Shown in pieces: positions 1-8,386 of a stretch of DNA of 64,000 nucleotides. Source of the DNA: an uncultured Gammaproteobacteria bacterium (GTDB lineage: Bacteria; Pseudomonadota; Gammaproteobacteria; Steroidobacterales; Woeseiaceae); the NCBI GenBank assembly GCA_937899415.1, contig CALBPI010000060.1, positions 62,001 to 126,000 on the forward strand, read 5' to 3'. How positions within the stretch are numbered: position 1 is the first letter of the stretch; each line of letters opens with the position of its first letter. Under the pieces are notes generated by a model. The model was not told where the DNA came from and searched no databases. It saw nothing but the letters and a program-made list of their open reading frames with translations. The position numbers and the translations under genes are program-made.

Positions 1-813
1 CAGCGCAAGGTGGTCTACCACCAGCGCACAGAGCTCATGGGTGCCGACGACATCGGCGACTCGATCGGCGAGATTCGGGCGGAAGTGGTCGACGCGCTTG
101 TCGATGAGTACTTCCCGCCCAACAGCATCGATGAACAGTGGGAGCCCGCCGGGCTCGCGGCCGCGCTCGAAGGCGAGTTTGGCGTGCAGCTCGACGTCCC
201 GGGCTGGCTGGCTGAAGACAACAAGCTCAACGCCGACGGCGTTCGTGAACGTGTTCAGGCGGCTGTTGATGCCACGTATGGCGAGAAGGTCGAGGAGATC
301 GGTGCTGACACGATGCGCCTGGTCGAAAAACAGATCATGCTTATGCAGCTCGACTCGGACTGGAAAGAACACCTGGCCGCGCTCGACTACTTGCGCCAGG
401 GCATTGGCCTGCGCAGTTACGCGCAGCGCAACCCGAAGCAGGAGTACAAGCGCGAAGCCTTCGAGATGTTTGGCAGCATGCTCGACACGGTTAAGCGTGA
501 GGCGATCATGAAGCTCGCGCGCATCCGCGTGCGCAGTGAAGAAGAGATCGAGGAGCTCGAGGCACGCCGCCGAAAGGAACGCGCGCTCAAGTTTCAGCAC
601 GCTGATGCCCAGGTGCTGGGCGCCGCTGCCGCCGGTGGCGGTGCGGCAGGCGCACCTGCTGCTGCGGTTGCCGGCGCGGGTGGACCGCCCAGGGCCGCTG
701 CCCAGCCTCTGCCGGAGACGTTCCGTCGCGAAGCCCCCAAGGTTGGTCGCAACCAGCCCTGTCCCTGTGGCTCGGGCAAGAAGTACAAGCACTGCCACGG
801 CAAGCTGAGCTGA
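1..813 (+). CDS. secA: Preprotein translocase ATPase SecA, C-terminal part
   Basis: This is the C-terminal ~270 residues of the SecA motor, which uses ATP to push unfolded preproteins through SecYEG. The reading frame is open from base 1, so the N-terminal nucleotide-binding domains lie outside the window. The visible part is the helical scaffold/wing region ([32 protein letters not shown]), then an Ala/Gly/Pro-rich linker. It ends in the zinc-binding tail [13 protein letters not shown], which in SecA binds SecB and phospholipid. mutT starts 3 bases after the stop, the usual gammaproteobacterial neighbour. Identification is firm; only completeness is limited by the window edge. Confidence 0.97.
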   Translation, partial: QRKVVYHQRTELMGADDIGDSIGEIRAEVVDALVDEYFPPNSIDEQWEPAGLAAALEGEFGVQLDVPGWLAEDNKLNADGVRERVQAAVDATYGEKVEEIGADTMRLVEKQIMLMQLDSDWKEHLAALDYLRQGIGLRSYAQRNPKQEYKREAFEMFGSMLDTVKREAIMKLARIRVRSEEEIEELEARRRKERALKFQHADAQVLGAAAAGGGAAGAPAAAVAGAGGPPRAAAQPLPETFRREAPKVGRNQPCPCGSGKKYKHCHGKLS

Positions 814-816
814 CGG

Positions 817-1206
817 GTGCCCGACCTCCGCATTGAGGTCGCTGCCGGCGTGCTGCGCCGCGGCGATGACGTGCTATTGGCCGAACGTGTCCGCGGCGGC
901 CACGGCGATGGCTACTGGGAGTTTCCGGGCGGCAAGATCGAGTCCGGCGAGTCGCCCTCAGACGCGCTCGCGCGCGAGCTTGAGGAAGAGATCGGCGTGC
1001 GCATCGATACGCCTCAGCCGCTTATCACCCTGAGCCATGACTACCCGCAACGCCACGTGCGTCTGCACGTATTCGAGGTGCATGACTGGCAGGGTGAGCC
1101 CGCGGGCAGGGAAGGGCAGGCCTTGCAGTGGTGCGCGGTGTCTGCGCTTGCGCGTGTTCAGTTGCTCGAGGCCAACGCGCCGATCGTCGCGGCGCTCACG
1201 CGCTAG
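817..1206 (+). CDS. mutT: 8-oxo-dGTP diphosphatase MutT
   Basis: Nudix hydrolase of 129 residues that sanitises the nucleotide pool by hydrolysing 8-oxo-dGTP to the monophosphate. The Nudix box is complete, from GGKIESGES to the RELEEEIGV core (about residues 39-62). Length and position directly after secA match E. coli MutT. The start is GTG at 817, only 3 bases after the secA stop, so it is probably co-transcribed and translationally coupled. Its TAG stop lies in a CTAG that also supplies the TAG stop of convergent zapD. The gene normally found between mutT and zapD, yacG, is absent. Confidence 0.93.
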   Translation: MPDLRIEVAAGVLRRGDDVLLAERVRGGHGDGYWEFPGGKIESGESPSDALARELEEEIGVRIDTPQPLITLSHDYPQRHVRLHVFEVHDWQGEPAGREGQALQWCAVSALARVQLLEANAPIVAALTR

Positions 1207-2006
1207 CAGATACTGAGCTGAAAGCTCACGTCCTGGCTGGTTTGCGCCGGACGGGCATCCACGTTGTTCCAGCTCAGGAATCGAATCGTGAAGCGCTGCG
1301 GGCTGCCTGAGATTTCCGGGAACAGGCCCGTGCCGCCGGCCAGGCGCACGCGCAACATGCGACAGCTGGTTTCACGCGATATCGAGTGTTGGTACATGCC
1401 TGCCTGCGCCGTGTATTCGACGGTCGTCGCGCTCTGCCGGATCAACCACATCACCTGTTGCACGGCATCGCAAAGCGGCCGGAGTGAACCCAGCCACAGG
1501 TCGAGGTGCTGCAGGCGCGCCTCGTAAGGTTGGCGCAGCCAATGGCTGAACAGCGGCAGGTCGAACTCACAGGTGCCACCCGGAATGGCGCTGCGGTGTT
1601 TGATGGCGCTCAGAAACTCCGAGTCCTTGACGGTCTGCAGGTAGTGCGGACCAATAGCATTGAGCGCTTCGCGTGAGGCGCGTAGTTCAGTGAGCAAGCC
1701 GTCAACCCGGGTCCGGTCAACATTGGGATTGGCCGCAAAGCCCTCCAGCTCGCCAATTTGGCGCTCAAGCTCCTTGAGGACATCGCTGCGGACATCACCG
1801 CGCCCCAGGATGGCCGCAATTTCGAGCATGCCCGTGATGGCCTCGCGCGTGTCGATTTGCGACTCATGCGCGACGTGGTGCTCGGTCTGGTGGTAGAGGA
1901 ATTCGAGCCGCAGAAAGGTGCGCATCCGCTCATTGAGCGGTTGCTCGTAGATCGCATCCGCGGCCTCATCTCGGGGCTCGCGAGCATTTTCGACGACAAA
2001 CACCAT
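1203..2006 (-). CDS. zapD: Cell division protein ZapD
   Basis: ZapD (DUF1342, formerly YacF) crosslinks FtsZ filaments at the division ring. The N-terminal motif YEQPLNERMRTFLRLEFL aligns with the start of E. coli ZapD, and the protein is all-helical then beta-rich at the C-terminus as in the family. The chosen ATG at 2006 gives 267 residues. A longer in-frame TTG start at 2027 abuts the coaE stop but adds residues the family lacks. The gene lies 21 bp downstream of coaE and is probably in the same operon. Its 3' end overlaps convergent mutT by 4 bases. Confidence 0.92.
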   Translation of the reverse strand: MVFVVENAREPRDEAADAIYEQPLNERMRTFLRLEFLYHQTEHHVAHESQIDTREAITGMLEIAAILGRGDVRSDVLKELERQIGELEGFAANPNVDRTRVDGLLTELRASREALNAIGPHYLQTVKDSEFLSAIKHRSAIPGGTCEFDLPLFSHWLRQPYEARLQHLDLWLGSLRPLCDAVQQVMWLIRQSATTVEYTAQAGMYQHSISRETSCRMLRVRLAGGTGLFPEISGSPQRFTIRFLSWNNVDARPAQTSQDVSFQLSIC

Positions 2007-2027
2007 GGGTACAGCCTGCTGCGCCAA

Positions 2028-2675
2028 TCAATTCTGCGCCGATGCCCGATCCTTCGCAAATGAAGGGTGTCGGGAGCTGGCGACATAAAACGCGTGCATA
2101 TCGGCGACCTTGCGCACCAGCGCATCGAGGTCGGCGTCGTTGACGATCACATCATCGGCGATGGCGAGTCGTTCTTCACGGCTCGACTGGGCATCGAGAA
2201 TACGGCGCGCGCCCTCGGCGGTTTCGCCGTCACGGGCCATGAGCCGGGCGAACTGGACCTGCCGGGGGCAGTCGACGACGAGCACCCGGTCGACCATGGC
2301 GACGAAGTCTGAGCCGACCAGCAGCGGCACCACGAACACCAGGTAATCGCCAGTTGCCCGAGCGGCCATCGCCGCGCAGGTGGCCCGAATCCTTGGGTGG
2401 GTAATGGCCTCGAGCTCGCGCCGCGCCGCCGGGTCGCTGAACACGCGTTCGCGCATGCGCGCCCGGTCCAGGCTGCCGTCTGCGCCGGTGACCTCATCGC
2501 CAAACGCATCGCGGATGGCCGCCAGACCCTCGGAGCCTGGCGCGACGACCTTGCGTGCGACCACGTCCGTGTCGATGATGGCGGCGCCCAGTTGGCCCAG
2601 TTGGTTGGAAACCGCGGTTTTGCCCGATGCGATGCCACCGGTCAGGGCAATACGCAGTCGTTCCGCGGCCAGCAT
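2028..2675 (-). CDS. coaE: Dephospho-CoA kinase CoaE
   Basis: Catalyses the last step of coenzyme A synthesis, phosphorylating the 3'-OH of dephospho-CoA. The P-loop GGIASGKT is at the N-terminus, followed by IIDTDVVAR, ITHPRI and VVPLLVGS, all typical CoaE blocks. The ATG at 2675 gives 215 residues, close to the ~206 of E. coli. In-frame codons extending upstream to 2717 would overlap pilD and add a non-homologous leader, so they were not used. It sits 14 bp after pilD and just before zapD, the classic pilD-coaE-zapD arrangement. Confidence 0.94.
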   Translation of the reverse strand: MLAAERLRIALTGGIASGKTAVSNQLGQLGAAIIDTDVVARKVVAPGSEGLAAIRDAFGDEVTGADGSLDRARMRERVFSDPAARRELEAITHPRIRATCAAMAARATGDYLVFVVPLLVGSDFVAMVDRVLVVDCPRQVQFARLMARDGETAEGARRILDAQSSREERLAIADDVIVNDADLDALVRKVADMHAFYVASSRHPSFAKDRASAQN

Positions 2676-2689
2676 GCGCGTGGTCCGGG

Positions 2690-3670
2690 CTAGAGGCCCA
2701 GCATCTCGAAGTACCACTGGTTCATCGTCTCACCGTACATGAGAACCAACCAGCCAGCCATGGCGAGCCAGGGGCCAAAGGGCATGGGTTTGCCGCGTTC
2801 GCTGCGGTTGGCGGCGATCATGGCCAGCCCGAAAATCGAGCCGACGAATGCGGATACGAGCACAACCATGGGCAAGGCCTGCCAGCCGAGCCATGCGCCG
2901 AGCGCTGCCAACAGCTTGAAGTCACCGTAGCCCATGCCTTCCTTGCCCGTGACGAGGCGGAAGCCGTGGAACACGAGCCACAGGCACAGGTAGCCGGCAA
3001 TGGCGCCGGCAATGGCGTCCGTGGGCGCAATGAACAAGGTCTGGCTGCCCGCGGGGTCGAACAGCGACAGCGCAAGCCCGATCCAGATCAGCGGCAGCGT
3101 CATGGCGTCGGGGAGGAGTTGGTGGTCGACGTCGATGCCCGACAATCCGATCAGGAACCAGGTCAGCACGGCGGCTGCGATGGCCTCGGCGCCCGGGCCG
3201 AAGCGCAGCGCCACGGCGACGGTAAGCAGCCCAGTGAGCAGTTCAACGGCCGGGTAACGGGCGCTGATCGGCGTGCCGCAGTTGCTGCAACGCCCGCGCA
3301 GCGCGAGCCAGGACAGCACCGGGATGTTCTCGAGCGCCGTGATCTGGTGGCCGCAATTCGGGCAGGCGGATCTCGGTGTGGCGAGATTGAAGGTCCTGGG
3401 CGCCTCGGCGGCGGCGTTGGCTTCGGCCAGCGTCTCCGCCGTGGCGGTTTGAATGAGCACCTCTGCCGTCGTGGCCAGGTCGTGTTCAGGCTCAGCTTCG
3501 GTTGTGCCTTCGCGCTCGGCTTGCCATTCCTCGAGCTGGGCGTCCCAGTCGCGCTCGAGCATGACGGGGAGCCGGTAAATGACAACGTTCAGAAAGCTGC
3601 CGACCATGAGCCCGAACACGGCGGTGGTGAGCCACCAGAGCCAGGGCAACAACTGAAAGGTTTCGATCAT
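2690..3670 (-). CDS. pilD: Type IV prepilin peptidase / N-methyltransferase PilD
   Basis: Inner-membrane aspartyl protease that cleaves the prepilin leader after Gly and methylates the new N-terminal Phe. Its substrates here would be the two pilins encoded at 6840-8120. Visible are the N-terminal membrane segment with VGSFLNVVIYRLP, a zinc site with two CxxC pairs (CPNCGHQI and CSNCGTPI), and the two catalytic Asp motifs SGIDVDHQLLPD and GYGDFK. At least six further hydrophobic segments are present. At 326 residues it is longer than the usual ~290 because of an acidic Ala/Glu-rich insertion of about 60 residues before the first CxxC. It is the third gene of a pilB-pilC-pilD run. Confidence 0.95.
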   Translation of the reverse strand: MIETFQLLPWLWWLTTAVFGLMVGSFLNVVIYRLPVMLERDWDAQLEEWQAEREGTTEAEPEHDLATTAEVLIQTATAETLAEANAAAEAPRTFNLATPRSACPNCGHQITALENIPVLSWLALRGRCSNCGTPISARYPAVELLTGLLTVAVALRFGPGAEAIAAAVLTWFLIGLSGIDVDHQLLPDAMTLPLIWIGLALSLFDPAGSQTLFIAPTDAIAGAIAGYLCLWLVFHGFRLVTGKEGMGYGDFKLLAALGAWLGWQALPMVVLVSAFVGSIFGLAMIAANRSERGKPMPFGPWLAMAGWLVLMYGETMNQWYFEMLGL

Positions 3671-3716
3671 CGCGTGCGCACCCAGACCGGGCGCGCCGGC
3701 ACAGGTCTCTTGCTGG

Positions 3717-4928
3717 TCAGACCACCGAACCCATCTTGAAGATCGGTAGGTACATAGCGATCACGAGGCCACCGACCAGGACACCCAGGATGGCCATGAT
3801 GAGCGGCTCGATGAGGCTCGACATATTGTCCACGGCGTTGTCGACGTCTTCCTCGAAGAAATCGGCGACCTTGCCCGACATCTCGTCGAGCTGACCCGAC
3901 TCCTCACCCACCGCGATCATCTGGATGACCATGTTGGGGAAGAGCTCAGTATTTTCCATCGACTGTTGCAGACGCTGGCCTGTCGCGACTTCATCGCGCA
4001 TCTCAAGCACCGCGTTTTCATAGACGATGTTGCCCGTGGCACCTGAAACCGATTCGAGCGCCTCGACGAGCGGCACACCTGCTGCGAACATCGTCGACAG
4101 CGTACGCGCGTAGCGGGCGATGGCCGACTTCTCGAGGATCGGGCCGACGATCGGCAGCTTGAGCGAGATGCGGTCGAGCGTCTCGCGCATTTTCTTGGAG
4201 CGCTTTTTGAAGTACAGGAACGCTGCGATACCGCCGCCGAAACCGACTGCGAGCATCCAGCCCTGCGTTCGCACAAACACGGACAGGTCGACCACCATGC
4301 GCGTGAACGCGGGCAGGTCGGCGCCGAATCCTGTGAACAGGTCTTCAAACGCGGGAATCACGAAAATCAGCAGGATGATCGTCACGATAATGGCGACCAC
4401 GAGTACCGCGATGGGGTAGGTCAGCGCCTTCTTGATTTTCTTTTTGATCGCCTCGGTTTTTTCTTTGTAGGTGGCGATCTTGTCGAGCAGCGTCTCGAGC
4501 GCACCGGCCTGTTCGCCGGCCTCGACGAGGTTCACAAACAGGTCGTCGAAGTGCAGCGGGTGTTTTGCCAGCGCTTCATGCAGCGCGCTGCCGCCCTCGA
4601 CATCGGCTTTGATGTCGAGAATGAGCTTTTGCATGGCCTGGTTTTCGTGGCCGTTGCCGACGATCTCGAAGGCTTGCACGAGGGGAATGCCCGCGGCCAT
4701 CATCGTCGCGAGCTGGCGCGAGAAAATGGCGATGTCGCCCGTGGTGATCTTCTGTGTGGTCGAGAACAGCTGTGACTGTTTGCGGATGCGGTTCGGCACC
4801 ACGCCCTGTCGGCGAAGGTCCGCTCGTACCTCGGCCTCTGAAGTGGCAATGACCTTGCCTTTAACCCGTTGACCGCGACGGTCGACGCCTTCCCAGGTAA
4901 ACGGAATTTCTTTTGCTGCTGTCGCCAT
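3717..4928 (-). CDS. pilC: Type IV pilus inner-membrane platform protein PilC
   Basis: GspF-family platform protein that couples the cytoplasmic PilB ATPase to pilin insertion. It shows two GspF domains, each starting with a helical block (FSRQLATMMAAGIPLVQAF; ARTLSTMFAAGVPLVEAL). Three hydrophobic segments, including YPIAVLVVAIIVTIILLIFVIP, are visible, and the C-terminus is PLIMAILGVLVGGLVIAMYLP. The ATG at 4928 gives 403 residues and is preceded by an AGGGGAA ribosome binding site 8-9 bases upstream. A longer start at 4961 lacks support. The gene lies 52 bp downstream of pilB. Confidence 0.95.
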   Translation of the reverse strand: MATAAKEIPFTWEGVDRRGQRVKGKVIATSEAEVRADLRRQGVVPNRIRKQSQLFSTTQKITTGDIAIFSRQLATMMAAGIPLVQAFEIVGNGHENQAMQKLILDIKADVEGGSALHEALAKHPLHFDDLFVNLVEAGEQAGALETLLDKIATYKEKTEAIKKKIKKALTYPIAVLVVAIIVTIILLIFVIPAFEDLFTGFGADLPAFTRMVVDLSVFVRTQGWMLAVGFGGGIAAFLYFKKRSKKMRETLDRISLKLPIVGPILEKSAIARYARTLSTMFAAGVPLVEALESVSGATGNIVYENAVLEMRDEVATGQRLQQSMENTELFPNMVIQMIAVGEESGQLDEMSGKVADFFEEDVDNAVDNMSSLIEPLIMAILGVLVGGLVIAMYLPIFKMGSVV

Positions 4929-4980
4929 GATGATTTCCCCTGCGCTGCCTAACGCACGCAAGCTGTGACTCGTCCTGAAC

Positions 4981-6699
4981 TTAGTCGACGGTCACCCGGT
5001 TGATTTCTTCGAGACTGGTGTGGCCATCGATGACCTTCTGCAGGCCGGCCCGGCGCAGATCCCAGACACCTTCGGCGGTGGCCCGTTCTGCAATCTGTAT
5101 CGCGTTGCCGCCTTCCATGATGATGCGGCCCATGTCTTCGCTGACTTCCATGACCTGGAAGATGCCGACACGGCCCTTGTAGCCTTCGTTACAGGCTTTG
5201 CAACCGACCGGGCGGAATATGGTCAGACCAGCGTCGATCTGCTGCTGCGTGAAGCCTTCCTTGAGCAGCGCTTCGGCCGGGATGTCCGCCGGCTCCTTGC
5301 ACTTGTCGCACAGGCGACGTGCGAGGCGCTGCGCGATGATCAGGCTCACCGACGTGGCAATCGCGTAAGGCTTCACGCCCATGTCGACCAGACGCGTGAG
5401 CGTCTTGGGTGCATCGTTGGTGTGTAGTGTCGAGAGGACCAGGTGACCGGTTTGCGCGGCCTTGATCGCGATCTCGGCCGTCTCAAGGTCACGAATCTCA
5501 CCGACCATGATGATGTCGGGATCCTGACGCAGGAAGGCTTTTAGCGCCGAGGCAAAGGTCAGACCGACTTTCGGGTTGACGTTGACCTGGTTGATGCCGG
5601 GCAGGTTGATTTCCGCCGGGTCTTCGGCCGTCGAGATGTTGCGGTCGGCCGTGTTGAGAATGTTGAGGCCCGTGTAGAGCGAAACCGTCTTACCTGAACC
5701 CGTCGGCCCCGTCACGAGGATCATGCCGTAGGGCTTGTTGAGGTGCTTCAGGTAGAGGTTCTTCTGTTGCTCCTCGTAACCCAGTGCGTCGATGCCCAGC
5801 TTGGCACTCGACGGGTCGAGGATACGCAGGACGATTTTTTCGCCGAACAGCGTCGGGCAGGTGTTGACTCGAAAGTCGATGGCGCGGTTCTTCGACAGCC
5901 GCATCTTGATGCGACCATCCTGCGGAATGCGTCGCTCGGCGATGTCGAGACGCGACATGACCTTGAGACGCGCCGATACCTTGTTGGCCAGTGCGGCAGG
6001 CGGCTGTGCGATCTCGTTGAGCACGCCGTCAAGACGCGTGCGCACACGAAAGTACTTCTCGTAGGGTTCGAAGTGGATGTCCGAAGCACCGCGTTTGATC
6101 GCGTCGAGCAACACCTTGTTGACGAAGCGAACGACGGGCGCGTCGTCGACGTCGTCGCGGGTAACTTCGTCGAGCTGTTCTTCGCCCGACGAGACATCGA
6201 GGTTTTCAAGATCGAAATCGTCGTCGTCGAACGACGACATCGTGGTGTCGATGGCTTCGAGTGTGCGCTGTACGCGCTCTTCGAGTTTGTCCTGCTCGAC
6301 GACAACGGGTTCGATGCGCAGCTGCGACTGGAACTTGATCTCGTCGATGGCGGCCAGGTCGGTCGGATCCGACACGGCCAGGAACATGCGTTTGCCACGC
6401 AGTGACAGCGGCAGCACGGAGTGCTTGCTGATGAGTTTCTGGTCGACGGAGCGGATGACGTCGAGGTCGACATCCATGGCGTCAAGATCGAGCAGCGGCA
6501 CCCCAAATTCGTGGGCGGCGGCGACCGCGATAGACCGCGGATCAGCCAGCGATTCCTGAACGAGGAACGTGACGAGCGGCTTCGATGCCTTGCGTGAAGA
6601 CTCGATCGCTTCTTGCACTGCTTCTTCGGCAATGATGCCGTCCTGGACCAGCCGTCGCGGCAGCCCGGAAAGCACGGATTGTGAAGCAGATACAGCCAT
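4981..6699 (-). CDS. pilB: Type IV pilus assembly ATPase PilB
   Basis: Hexameric extension ATPase that powers pilus polymerisation in the cytoplasm. It has an N-terminal MshEN/GspE_N domain (about residues 15-150). The C-terminal motor carries Walker A GPTGSGKT at 331-338, an Asp box (TAEDPAEI), Walker B (DPDIIMVGEIRD) and a His box (GHLVLSTLHTND). A tetracysteine zinc site (CDKC and CKAC) is near residues 460-500. The length of 572 is normal for PilB (~566). An acidic stretch SSFDDDDFDLENLD links the domains. It heads the pilB-pilC-pilD run and lies 140 bp downstream of the second pilin gene. No pilT is present here. Confidence 0.96.
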   Translation of the reverse strand: MAVSASQSVLSGLPRRLVQDGIIAEEAVQEAIESSRKASKPLVTFLVQESLADPRSIAVAAAHEFGVPLLDLDAMDVDLDVIRSVDQKLISKHSVLPLSLRGKRMFLAVSDPTDLAAIDEIKFQSQLRIEPVVVEQDKLEERVQRTLEAIDTTMSSFDDDDFDLENLDVSSGEEQLDEVTRDDVDDAPVVRFVNKVLLDAIKRGASDIHFEPYEKYFRVRTRLDGVLNEIAQPPAALANKVSARLKVMSRLDIAERRIPQDGRIKMRLSKNRAIDFRVNTCPTLFGEKIVLRILDPSSAKLGIDALGYEEQQKNLYLKHLNKPYGMILVTGPTGSGKTVSLYTGLNILNTADRNISTAEDPAEINLPGINQVNVNPKVGLTFASALKAFLRQDPDIIMVGEIRDLETAEIAIKAAQTGHLVLSTLHTNDAPKTLTRLVDMGVKPYAIATSVSLIIAQRLARRLCDKCKEPADIPAEALLKEGFTQQQIDAGLTIFRPVGCKACNEGYKGRVGIFQVMEVSEDMGRIIMEGGNAIQIAERATAEGVWDLRRAGLQKVIDGHTSLEEINRVTVD

Positions 6700-6742
6700 T
6701 TAGACCTGCGCCTGATAAGCGGCAATATGTCCAACAGCTAGT

Positions 6743-6761
6743 CTCACCGATAAGCGGTGAG
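6743..6761. terminator. Hairpin between second pilin gene and pilB
   Basis: Perfect 7-bp inverted repeat CTCACCG-N5-CGGTGAG about 80 bp downstream of the second pilin gene on the minus strand. No T-run follows on either strand, so a rho-independent terminator is only weakly supported. It may instead be an mRNA-stabilising hairpin. The sequence GATAAGCGG occurs twice in this intergenic stretch. Confidence 0.35.
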
Positions 6762-6839
6762 CGATCAACTTGAGACTGTGTACCCCGTCACAATTTGCGA
6801 CGTCTCGACCGAAAACTGTGGCCTGCTACCGGCGTTGGG

Positions 6840-7361
6840 CTAACGGCAGGTCGAGGGCAGGTAGCGATTGTCGACCGTCGTGGCGGCGAACACGGCTGTG
6901 TTACCACCACCCGAGGTACCCATGGGCTGCAGGCCGGTGAGCGCAGGTGAGTTGCCGCAGCGCCAGACCACACCCAGGTCGTTGGTCTCGTACGGCGTGA
7001 GATAGAGCGTTTGGCCGGCAATTGAGGCGTTCGCGTCATTGCCGAATGTCACGCCGATCCGGCCGTTTTCGATTTCGACGGCTGTGACGTAGTTGCCACT
7101 GGTGTCGACGGCGTTTTGCGTGAGACCTGCCGCCGCGCGGTTATTGGGTGCTTCCCCGCGGTCGATGAAGACTTCCGAGATGCCGGCCTTGGCGTTGGTG
7201 GCGACCTGAAGCCCTTCGGCGACCTGCGCGCGGATGGTGTAGGTCTGGAACGCCGTGATGGCCAGTGATGACAAGATGCCAATGATCGCAACCACGATCA
7301 TGAGTTCAATCAACGTGAAGCCCTCTTCGGCCCGCTTCTGGTTGTTTGGCTTGGCATGCAT
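6840..7361 (-). CDS. pilA: Type IV pilin, second tandem copy
   Basis: Major-pilin-like protein of 173 residues. The 14-residue leader ends in EEG, followed by the class III signature [16 protein letters not shown] with Glu at position 5 of the mature form. A C-terminal Cys pair (RCGN and STCR) would close the D-loop disulfide. The ATG at 7361 follows AGAGGAGT at good spacing; the in-frame extension to 7574 crosses the intergenic terminator and was rejected. It is a clear paralogue of the upstream pilin, sharing NAxDTSGxYVT and VTxGNDANA blocks. It lacks its own sigma-54 promoter, so it probably depends on read-through past the hairpins at 7501-7600. It could be a minor or variant pilin. Confidence 0.93.
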   Translation of the reverse strand: MHAKPNNQKRAEEGFTLIELMIVVAIIGILSSLAITAFQTYTIRAQVAEGLQVATNAKAGISEVFIDRGEAPNNRAAAGLTQNAVDTSGNYVTAVEIENGRIGVTFGNDANASIAGQTLYLTPYETNDLGVVWRCGNSPALTGLQPMGTSGGGNTAVFAATTVDNRYLPSTCR

Positions 7362-7500
7362 GCGATGCGCACTCCTCTCTATCGTCAATGTCGGCGCGTT
7401 CCCCGAGACTTCCCACGATGACGCGCATTCCGTCTTATGTCGGGCAGTCTGCCCGGTTTCGTCGCCCCTGTCGCTGTTTGGCGACAGAGCGGCGGGTACC

Positions 7501-7523
7501 AAAAGGGGCCCCGCAGGGCCCCT
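7501..7523 (-). terminator. Rho-independent terminator or attenuator between the pilin genes
   Basis: On the minus strand an 8-bp perfect GC stem (AGGGGCCC-N4-GGGCCCCT at 7504-7523) is followed by TTTT. It lies about 100 bp downstream of the first pilin and upstream of the second. It should stop or attenuate transcription so that the first pilin is made in excess. Confidence 0.7.
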
Positions 7524-7574
7524 CTCGGGGCAGCCACTACGCAAGCGTAGCGACTGCCTTCGTCCTGAATCCAC

Positions 7575-7600
7575 GCCTGAGCCGGCGTGCCGGCTCGGGC
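7575..7600. repeat. Strong inverted repeat just downstream of first pilin gene
   Basis: A 12-bp stem (one G-T wobble on the RNA) with a 2-nt loop, core GAGCCGGC-GT-GCCGGCTC, starting about 22 bp after the first pilin stop. There is no T-run. It is likely a 3' mRNA stabiliser or part of a two-hairpin terminator with 7501-7523. Confidence 0.6.
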
Positions 7601-7622
7601 ATGGTGATCAGCAACCGTTCTA

Positions 7623-8120
7623 TTAACGGCAAGCCGACGGCAGGTACTTCGGCTCAACTGATGTGCCAGCAGCGGCCGTCGTAGCCGTGGTGCTCAGAAC
7701 TGCAACGCCAGCGTTGAAGTTCGCAGCAGCTTCACCGCACAGCCAGGTGATCGAGTCGTCACCGGTGACGTACGGCTGGATGGCCAGCGTTTCGTTCGTG
7801 ATACGTGCGTTAGCGTCGTTACCGTAGGTTACGGTGATCGTGCCGTCAGCAACCTGGACCTGCGTGACGTACTTGCCACTCGTGTCCGTAGCGTTCTGCG
7901 ACATGCCCGAAACCTGGCGGTTAGCCGGGGCAACGCCCGTGTTCAGGTAGGTCTCAGAGATAGCCGTCTTGGCAGCAGCCGAGAGGCTCAGGCCTTCCGA
8001 AACCTGCGAACGGATCGTGTAATCCTGGTAGGCGGGAATCGCGATGGCCGCGAGAATGCCGATAATCGCGACAACGATCATCAGTTCGATCAGGGTAAAA
8101 CCCTTTTGGATGGTCTTCAT
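7623..8120 (-). CDS. pilA: Type IV major pilin PilA
   Basis: Structural subunit of the type IV pilus, 165 residues. A very short leader MKTIQKG precedes the PilD cleavage site, followed by [20 protein letters not shown] with Glu5. The conserved [13 protein letters not shown] helix and a C-terminal disulfide pair (LCGE and SACR) are present. The ATG at 8120 follows AGGAGA. The promoter is a sigma-54 element at 8191-8206 with upstream sites at 8317-8351, consistent with activation by the adjacent pilR/pilS system. Its strong promoter and position make it the likely major pilin, with the gene at 6840-7361 as its paralogue. Confidence 0.95.
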   Translation of the reverse strand: MKTIQKGFTLIELMIVVAIIGILAAIAIPAYQDYTIRSQVSEGLSLSAAAKTAISETYLNTGVAPANRQVSGMSQNATDTSGKYVTQVQVADGTITVTYGNDANARITNETLAIQPYVTGDDSITWLCGEAAANFNAGVAVLSTTATTAAAGTSVEPKYLPSACR

Positions 8121-8190
8121 TACTGTCTCCTGACAAGTAGTCTTGCTATTCAGTCGTTTCCGCGGCGTTTCCGCCCGTCGCAAGGTAGGG

Positions 8191-8206
8191 AGCAAGGCTT
8201 GTGCCA
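8191..8206 (-). promoter_or_regulatory. Sigma-54 promoter of pilA
   Basis: On the minus strand the sequence reads TGGCAC-N5-TTGCT, matching the -24/-12 consensus exactly with GG and GC 12 bases apart. It lies about 70 bp upstream of the pilA ATG at 8120. RpoN-dependent, PilR-activated pilA promoters are established in Pseudomonas. Confidence 0.92.
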
Positions 8207-8316
8207 GAATTGCGAAGCCGGCTCTAAAGCACTGAAAAATAGCCTGAATTATTTCTAAATGTGCGCCGTTTCACAGTTTCAAACCGGCTCAAAACGGCGA
8301 CTTTGCGCGATTCTCG

Positions 8317-8351
8317 TGTCACAGGCTGACAATTTTTGTCAGCTCCTGACA
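8317..8351. promoter_or_regulatory. Probable PilR upstream activating sites
   Basis: Cluster of TGTC/GACA half-sites: a GTGTCAC, then CTGACA-N5-TGTCAG as a perfect inverted repeat (8326-8342), then another CTGACA at 8346-8351. It sits about 110-145 bp upstream of the sigma-54 element, the expected distance for an NtrC-family enhancer. PilR sites in Pseudomonas contain TGTC cores. The binding protein is inferred. Confidence 0.7.
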
Positions 8352-8386
8352 ATGAGCGTTAGCACCCGGCGACAGTGGCCGGTGCG

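Noticed and set aside
8326-8342. Inverted repeat downstream of pilR read as a terminator
   Set aside because: No T-run follows on the pilR strand, and the extra half-sites and distance to the sigma-54 promoter fit an activator site better.
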